A DNA stretch of 64,000 bases from contig CM055906.1 in the NCBI GenBank assembly GCA_029582155.1, forward strand, positions 12,271,101 to 12,335,100, in the 5' to 3' direction. This document shows positions 58,235 through 64,000 of the stretch, piece after piece. The DNA is from Panopea generosa (lineage: Eukaryota > Mollusca > Bivalvia > Adapedonta > Hiatellidae). The position numbers and the translations under genes were made by a program. Numbering within the stretch: position 1 is the stretch's first letter; every line of letters starts with the position of its first letter. The notes under the pieces were generated by a model. That model was not told the origin of the DNA and made no database searches. It worked only from the letters and a program-made list of their open reading frames with translations.

Positions 58235-58890
58235 ATTGACGTGTCATTTAAAATAACGCCTTGTGACGAGTCATTTGAAGAAATCATCACTTTCCATCAG
58301 TGTGATGTTTGTACTTACAGCACAAAACATGTTTCCAGTTTGAAAAGCCATAACAGAACTGTACACAGAACACCTACAACAACAGCCAATCCTACACAAT
58401 CTGCCGAAAAACATATATCATAAATCATATTTGCAAGCAGTGCGGGAAGCAATATTTGTCCAAATATGGACTGAGCCTACATGTGTAGTCTCAACAACAG
58501 ATCATATTTAGATTCACTTGTAGTATTTGCAACAGAGGGTTTAGTCAACTTTGGAACTACAGGGGACATTTGAATTCGCATTTTCCTGAACTGAAAGAAA
58601 AGTGTAATTCTTGCGGTATGAGTTTCGCTCACAGAGCTAGCCTTGTTTCACATAAGCGTAGCTGCGAATATAAGAAGGACGCAAACAACAACACAACAGA
58701 AATGAAGTCAACATGCAAAGAATGCAATGTTAATTGCAAGATCAGAAAAGTTTGAAAGAACACATGGATGGAGCTCATGGTTCTAAGAAATATCGGTGTG
58801 ACCTTTGCGACAGATTGTTCAAATGGAGAAACAGTCTTCAGTATCATGTTAAACATGTGGCACATAGTGATGAAAACTGTAGTAAGGTAC
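58235..58890 (+). pseudogene. C2H2 zinc-finger protein gene, broken
   Basis: An acceptor (tttcttttcatattacag) precedes an open segment at 58235. Fingers, in order: CDVCTYSTKHVSSLKSHNRTVH (58300), CKQCGKQYLSKYGLSLH (58436), CSICNRGFSQLWNYRGH..H (58523), CNSCGMSFAHRASLVSHKRSC (58612), CKECNVNCK..SLKEHMDGAH (58712) and CDLCDRLFKWRNSLQYHVKH (58802). Each has C-x2-C and about 12 residues to the first histidine. Such arrays bind DNA. A stop at 58421-58423 with a frame change, a TAG near 58486 and a frameshift near 58735 break the reading, and finger 2 lacks its last histidine. A splice donor (aag|gtacaa) may end the exon at about 58887. A damaged gene is more likely than several tiny introns. Confidence 0.7.
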
Positions 58891-59364
58891 AAAAGTGCAT
58901 GTATCTTTTGTTTTTGTTGATTTTTACACACATGTCTTTAATCTTTTTTAAAGATTCGGATGAGAAGCTGTAAAATATGATACATTTATACGTTTGAAAG
59001 CAGTCAGGACTGGTTGTCAGCAATTTTATATTAAGATCTTATTTAAGGAAAGTTTTGGACAGGAAGTCTCATAAGTTGTTATAATTTCAATTAGTCTAAT
59101 GTTCACGATTTGAGTAATGTTTTACCGCTGTCGCGCCACTGTTTTGTTGTTTTTACGATGTTGTAAGACATAATTGTATTTTACAGGAAGTTACTTGTGA
59201 AACGAGTGTAAATATCCAATTTGTTTCTATGATGCTAGTGTATTTTCCTTTACAAGAATAATTGCAATCATTTTCTACGTACATGTATGTCGCAATCCAT
59301 ACGTTCGCCAAATATTCTACACATAAAATACTTTGACATAATGATTGAAAGAGCATGTGCATTG
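58891..59364. other. Unassigned sequence after the zinc fingers
   Basis: AT-rich with no frame or repeat of note. Confidence 0.35.
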
Positions 59365-59700
59365 CCCAAGTAGACCTTTACCAAGATAATTCAAATTATG
59401 TTACCCAGGTCAAAAGTGACCCCCACCCCTGTGCGTCACTTAAAATTAATGGTTTGTAAGGAAAAAATCATACAAATCTTCTCGGAAATCACAATGCCTC
59501 TACCAGGATTGTTCAAATCCCTGGGTCAAAATTGTCTTTGCCCTTGGGTCATGTCATTTAACATATATTTTTATAGAAAAATCTTCTTTTATGAAACTTC
59601 AAGGCGTAGAGTTTAAACATTTAGCATATAGCATTATATACTGGACCACTTAGAATAGGCTGTTATAATCATGAGCCCAGGTCGAATTCCAGTTTGCGTA
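59365..59700 (+). repeat. Two diverged dispersed-repeat units
   Basis: Phrases gtagacctttaccaagataa, caggtcaaaagtgaccccca, aaatcttctcggaaatcac, tcaaatccctgggtcaaa and ctggaccacttagaatagg are of a class I associate with bivalve interspersed repeats. No coding. Confidence 0.45.
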
Positions 59701-60310
59701 TACAATTTGGTAAACGTCTAAACCTGCAGGTGATAATTGTTTTATGTAGGTAATATAAATCAGTAACCTGTTGTCCTCTGTTCTTTTTGTCGTATATTGT
59801 TTTTAAATATTGCGTATTATTCACGCTGGTTTTGTCAATATAACAATGAATATGATAAAAGTGGAATATACGCATGTTGTGTTAAGGGTACATAGAAAGG
59901 CGATTACGTATGTGACAGGTGCTCAAAGACCTCTGCTGTTGGCTCAACTTATTGTTATTTATTTTTAACATGCATATGGTTTTATTGTAGGACTTTTATA
60001 AGGTATAAAAGTTAGTGTCCAACTACAACAGAATTATTCAAATGTGTTTTTTTGTTACTGTGTGTAGCACATTTCTATTTTTATATATCAGTCAAGCGTC
60101 CCTGTGTTCGCTATTCACGACCCCTGTGCCAATGCTAATGGCGGAAGTGGCGGTTTCCGTTGAGCTTGATTTGACAAAGGCTGATATTTAGTTTACCTTG
60201 CTCAGATTTGTTCGTATGTTGTCACCATGATTATTCGTTTACTTGTTTTTAAGTTTGTTTTGAATAGGTTTGCTCCCTATGTAAAGCGAAGATCTATGGG
60301 TATTTAATAA
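59701..60310. other. Unassigned sequence
   Basis: Nothing recognised; AT-rich. Confidence 0.35.
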
Positions 60311-60317
60311 AGAAATA

Positions 60318-60520
60318 TATATATATATATATTTATAAATTTTGTCATCATTGTTGATTTGATATATGGGACGCACACAAACATATCCACGCACATAAAA
60401 GGAAAACACACACGCACGCACACACGAGCATGCTCACACACGCACGCACACACGAACATGCACACACACGCACACATGTACAGACACACACACACGCGCA
60501 AACACACGCACACACAAAGC
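60318..60520. repeat. AT dinucleotide run and CA/CACG-rich low-complexity tract
   Basis: atatatatatat at 60316-60332 and a CACACG/CATG-rich tract at 60372-60520 that gives spurious Cys/Val-rich and His/Thr-rich frames on the two strands. Confidence 0.85.
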
Positions 60521-60562
60521 AGTGAAAGGAATAAACGTAACGTCGATTTACATAGTGTAGTA

Positions 60563-60660
60563 CAGGCGTAGTGTAGTGGTAGCGTGTCAACCTCTGAATA
60601 GGAACGTACCGGGTCCGATATCAATAAGAGCTATGGTGGCAGTTCTCAGGCCAGGTACAT
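60563..60660 (+). mobile_element. tRNA-like SINE head (worn)
   Basis: ggcgtagtgtagtggtagcg contains a box A match (tagtgtagtgg, 60569-60579), followed by acctctgaataggaacgtac and a box B-like gggtccgatatc (60611-60622). The order is that of a tRNA-derived SINE head. No target duplication found. Confidence 0.4.
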
Positions 60661-61083
60661 GTACTTACATTATCAACTGATTGTGGTCCGTCCGTCCGTC
60701 TGTCAGGTTGATTTTCGAGAGCGATTTTGCAATAATTATTAAGTTGAAAGGTTTTAAAATAACAGCTGGCAACGGATTGTAGCTGCTGAAATTGATACCT
60801 TTGTGGAAAAAATAATTTAACATATACACTGGTAAGGTACTGTGGCTAGCAAACCGTACATTATCCTATCGAACCAACATTAACGCTAAAACTACAATGA
60901 AGTACATAGGTCATGAATTAGCTAGCCAGGCTGTGAGTAAAGTTAGAATACAACAACGCGTCATAAATTGATGATATTCATTACTGACCTACTCCACGAA
61001 TAGAACTAAAATACATTTACAGGAAGCAATATGAGTATGCAATCCCTTTATTTGAGCGAACATGGCTTTTACAGTTAATGCAT

Positions 61084-61809
61084 TCAATCATCAAGCGGAA
61101 TACCAAGTCTCTTATGCGGCAGAATTTTTTCTTCGTTACACTGGTGGTGAAGTCTAACAGGTTTCCCACCTCTGGCTGGAGCATAATACGGTGTTATAGT
61201 TCCTAATTTTCGTTTAGGACGTTGTTTACCTAACCTGTCGCCCATATCAAAAACATGGCTCTTTGGATTGATCATCTCAATAACCGATGGATTAACATAG
61301 AGTATATTGTCTTGCATACTCTTCTGATGTATTATTTGGTGTGCAGGATAAACTCGAGCCTTACTTGTATGCATGTGAAATGGTTTTTGGCTGTCCATTC
61401 TGTATGAAAGCAGTTCGCATGCAGTGCTGATTCCACACGGTATATCATCAGGTCTAATGACACCGCTACCTTTGGGATCTAAATCCTGAAACTCGCCGAA
61501 TAAGTTCTCAGCTTCAAGACTTCACAACGACCTAACATTGAATGCACCTTTTTTGACAAAACTGAACAGCTGTAAACGTCTGTCTATGTTCGTCATCAGA
61601 CCTTCAAACATTACCAATGGAATGCCTAGTATATGGCCACCTGGGGGTGGGAACTTGCTGAAGTTAACATTTTTTAATAAATAACTTCTCAGATTTATTC
61701 TGCGTACGCACCGGTCATGAGCACTTATTCCTGGACTGTCTCCTGCCTCGTACCACTCGCGAATTAATTTACAAAACTGTGCTTCTTCACTAAAGCCATT
61801 CTTACGCAT
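61084..61809 (-). pseudogene. C-terminal pieces with an EF-hand-like loop
   Basis: Two open stretches in one register divided by a single TGA at 61522-61524. First: EEAQFCKLIREWYEAGD and FPPPGGHILGIPLVMFEGL. After the stop: LEAENLFGEFQDLDPKGSGV and IRPDDIP, in which DPKGSGVIRPDD fits the 12-residue EF-hand calcium loop (D at 1, S at 5, G at 6, I at 8, D at 12). It ends with a basic tail (KQRPKRKLGTITPYYAPARG). Whether it binds calcium is unknown. Confidence 0.55.
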
Positions 61810-61915
61810 TTCTGTTTCAACTGCCTTTGAAAACGTTGTATGAGCGTACGCATCGCCCGTCGATCGACTAAATCTTCTATGTGTGCAATGTTAAGGTCAG
61901 TGTTTCCGTCTTTGG

Positions 61916-62861
61916 CTACCTAAGCCATGCTTGCTTACTGATATTTCTGAGAGTAATACCTGTATTACAACATTTTACGCGAGCATTGGTGAATAAATGG
62001 TGCGCATCCAACAAAGCGAAAAGAAACTGGTATCTATCCGGAATATAATCAGGCATACTGTACCAGTTCAATGTTGTATTGAGAACATATATCATGCAGT
62101 TATCAATAAAAGGATTTTGTTTTCTCCAATGCTGAAGCTTGCTTGGAAATATGTGTTCCGCGAGGACAGCATTTAAGGTCGTCTTTGGCATAGCTGAAAC
62201 TACCTTTTGGCACATTTTCTTCAAACTTTTTACATTGTCGTACGCGTTCTTAAGAACCGTTTTGACATCTAGCTGTTGACCGTTTACCAGTTTATATAAC
62301 AAATCTGCAATTCTTGGTTTTGACCATGAAATGCCATAGACTATTTTCTTTTCTTTTAACGTCGGTGCTAATATACGCAGACATGTCTGTAATTCTCTCT
62401 TTAAGAAATTCTCGTTTATTTTTAACACGGATATGAATTTGGTTTTAAAAGCAGTGATATCACAGTTTTGCCAACGCTTATTGTCTTTATTTTGCTTTAA
62501 AGCTAACAGCATACCATCGTAATATTCATCCGTGACAAGAAAAAATGGTTCTACTGTTTTTTGTGTTTCAACACATTGTGAATTTCCGTTGATTGAGAGA
62601 CAAGAGTCAGTATTCCATTGACACGTCATTAAGCGGCACACTCTCTTCGTTGCGATTGAAAATTTCTGAAATACCATCAAATTCTGTATTATCAGACATC
62701 AGTTTCGTTTGAAAACTTACTTTAATAGTGTTTTGAATTCTTTTTATTTCATTCATCGTGGTTTCATCCAGAACACTCATTACATCATATGGTAATGCAT
62801 TGAGAATATAATCCGTACTGTCAACATGTCTGGTATCAATATCGTGTTCTTCCGTTTCCAC
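61916..62861 (-). pseudogene. Middle pieces of the decayed gene
   Basis: Two overlapping frames (62607-62861 and 61916-62680) with a frame change near 62620. Acidic start (ETEEHDIDTRHVD), then a long helix-rich region (FFLVTDEYYDGMLLALKQN; KTTLNAVLAEHIFPSKLQ; YQFLFALLDAHHLFTNARV). No motif recognised. A stop (61916-61918) and a frame change follow before the C-terminal pieces. Confidence 0.5.
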
Positions 62862-63052
62862 ATAAGATTTAGTTCGTGACTGCTTTGCTTATTTACTCTC
62901 GGATTGGATTAATTCGCACATATGCTTTGACGGCGAAAATACTTCTCCTGTAATCTTTTTGCCGACCGAAATCGGTTGACGAATTTGTCCATCATCATCA
63001 ACAACATACTGAATGTTCACAGTTTCTAAAAGAGTATCAAAGTTTTTATGCT

Positions 63053-63517
63053 CTACAAGGTTTGCGAAAATATTCTTTTAGTTATTACACTTTTATTGGT
63101 CTTCTTTGGTTCCGTGTATGTGTCTTTTTGCAGTTGCAATAGAGTCAATGGCTGACCTTTCCCCGTTCGCACAGCAATATTATACCATTGCCCATCAAAT
63201 GATAAAACTGGTGTATAAAGTCCTCTTTCATAACAATTGTTCAGAACATTCTCAATTAAGTTCCTCATAACATCAACTTTCATGCTGTAACCTTTGAAGG
63301 CATAAGCAACTGGTATTACATGAGGTATTTCAGGATTGTGTACACGGTCAAGGTTTGCAATTAAGAACACAACCACTTCCGTTGCTTTCATTCTACTCAT
63401 TTCATAAGCACGTTTTAGACATACTGTGCATTTGTTTATATGGCAGCCCAGATCTGTAAGCGTTTCCTTAGTTGTCGTCTTAAATTGATTATCATGTGCG
63501 TGTGTGCACGGTGACAT
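63053..63517 (-). pseudogene. Third piece: SFDGQWYNIAVRTG segment
   Basis: Begins CTHAHDNQFKTTTKET, has HINKCTVCLKRAYEM and VLSFDGQWYNIAVRTGKG with LTLLQLQKDTY. A stop (about 63053) precedes a continuing open stretch EHKNFDTLLETVNIQYVV ending at TAA 62889-62891. No known domain recognised; an RNase H-like strand pattern is possible at SFDGQW but unproven. Confidence 0.5.
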
Positions 63518-63834
63518 TTGTCATTTAATGGACGCATGTTGTGTGTGCAAGGAATAGCTTTTACGGATCGTACTTCACATAATAGTTCTACACTTTCACT
63601 AACAAACAAATTAATCGCTTGTTTCAGTCCTTTTATGTCGGGATGCAACTTTGTTGGGTATTTGCCATTGTCTCGTGGGTATAGCTCTCTTGCGACTTTT
63701 AATAGTTGACAAAAGAGAAATTTGTCATTTCGCACTCTTAACACAGATGTACTTTGTTCAGAATAACATACATATAGTAATGTATCAGCGTTTAAGACAC
63801 ACATCTCACGCAGTACTTGTGTAACATAATACAA
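63436..63834 (-). pseudogene. Second piece: post-IKCP helical segment
   Basis: MYYVTQVLREMCVLNADTL then LLYVCYSEQSTSVLRV. In YqaJ-like nucleases a tyrosine/glutamine-containing helix follows the IKCP strand. The last ~25 codons of this frame look out of register; the better reading passes to the piece at 63053-63517 near 63500. Confidence 0.5.
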
Positions 63835-63976
63835 CGGTAGCTTGTAGTGTACCTGGGTATGGACATTTTATTCCTATAGCGATTAAATTCTTGCCTGGAT
63901 TTTCATCAATTTTGCGTGGCCTTAGTGAGCCATCTGGACTAACAAGGATATGCCCCGTGTCTTTATAAGGTAACAT
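63806..63976 (-). pseudogene. N-terminal piece with IKCP motif
   Basis: 57 codons from ATG 63976 to TGA 63806-63808. It contains LIAIGIKCPYPG. In YqaJ/lambda-exonuclease-type folds the E-x-K-C-P strand carries catalytic Glu and Lys; here the Glu position is Gly (GIK). The frame shifts by about 63835, where the reading moves to the next piece (YYVTQV). Confidence 0.5.
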
Positions 63977-64000
63977 GTAACAACCTTCTTAAAAAAAAGT

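Larger units (their letters stand above)
61084..63976 (-). pseudogene. Large decayed gene with nuclease-like (IKCP) and EF-hand-like segments
   Basis: On the minus strand, protein-like sequence runs for almost 3 kb in at least seven open pieces across all three frames, reaching close to the right edge. The order from N- to C-terminus: GHILVSPDGSLRPRKI and IAIGIKCPYPG; YYVTQVLREMCVLNADTLLY; a Cys-rich turn (HINKCTVCLKRAYEM); VLSFDGQWYNIAVRTG and LTLLQLQKD; a long helical middle; FGEFQDLDPKGSGVIRPDD; and ITPYYAPARGGKPVRLHHQ at the end. The IKCP plus YY..QV.REM arrangement resembles YqaJ-type PD-(D/E)XK nucleases. I recall similar uncharacterised proteins in mollusc genomes but cannot name the family. 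At least five frame changes and two stops show decay, or else a poor assembly. Confidence 0.65.

Overview
The window looks like AT-rich, repeat-dominated nuclear DNA from an invertebrate, most likely a bivalve mollusc. This is an inference from a tRNA-derived SINE resembling the bivalve RUDI type, several dispersed repeats I associate with bivalve genomes, and the mix of LINE, Ty3/gypsy, hAT-like and PIF/Harbinger-like relics. There is no prokaryotic gene organisation and no complete single-copy host gene; the only host-like coding evidence is a few candidate exons and decayed genes.

Layout. 1-9.3 kb: a 90-bp satellite array, interrupted by a decayed Ty3/gypsy pol region with extra 3' coding blocks. 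9.3-13.1 kb: a 3.8-kb non-autonomous DNA transposon with 27-bp inverted ends and TA target duplications. 13.1-19.7 kb: diverged dispersed repeats, a SINE with an 11-bp target duplication, a 1.17-kb PIF/Harbinger-like element and a possible minus-strand terminal exon. 19.7-27.6 kb: 27-bp and 22-bp minisatellites, the latter split by a SINE and a short unique block. 27.6-32.3 kb: a better supported minus-strand terminal exon, a SINE whose box-B segment is repeated six times, and a hAT-like transposase relic whose HCxxHRLxL region has become a ~41-copy 39-bp minisatellite. 32.6-43 kb: another minisatellite, a TTAA-flanked MITE, diverged ~330-bp repeats, a 5S-derived pseudogene and otherwise featureless DNA. 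43-44 kb: a decayed LINE RNase H fragment. 44.9-47.9 kb: a 3-kb imperfect palindrome. 48.9-55.5 kb: a LINE with an intact 1160-codon ORF2 and an ORF1 disrupted by the 3' end of a related LINE. 58.2-58.9 kb: a broken C2H2 zinc-finger gene. 61.1-64 kb: a heavily frameshifted minus-strand gene with an IKCP nuclease-like segment and an EF-hand-like loop, running to near the right edge.

The parts do not form an operon or pathway. What links them is mobile-element activity and tandem amplification: elements inserted into satellites (gypsy, SINE), a possible LINE nested in a LINE, and element pieces turned into tandem arrays (the SINE box-B segment and the hAT motif). Many long open frames here are by-products of repeat periods, so only the LINE ORF2 is a convincing intact protein-coding frame.
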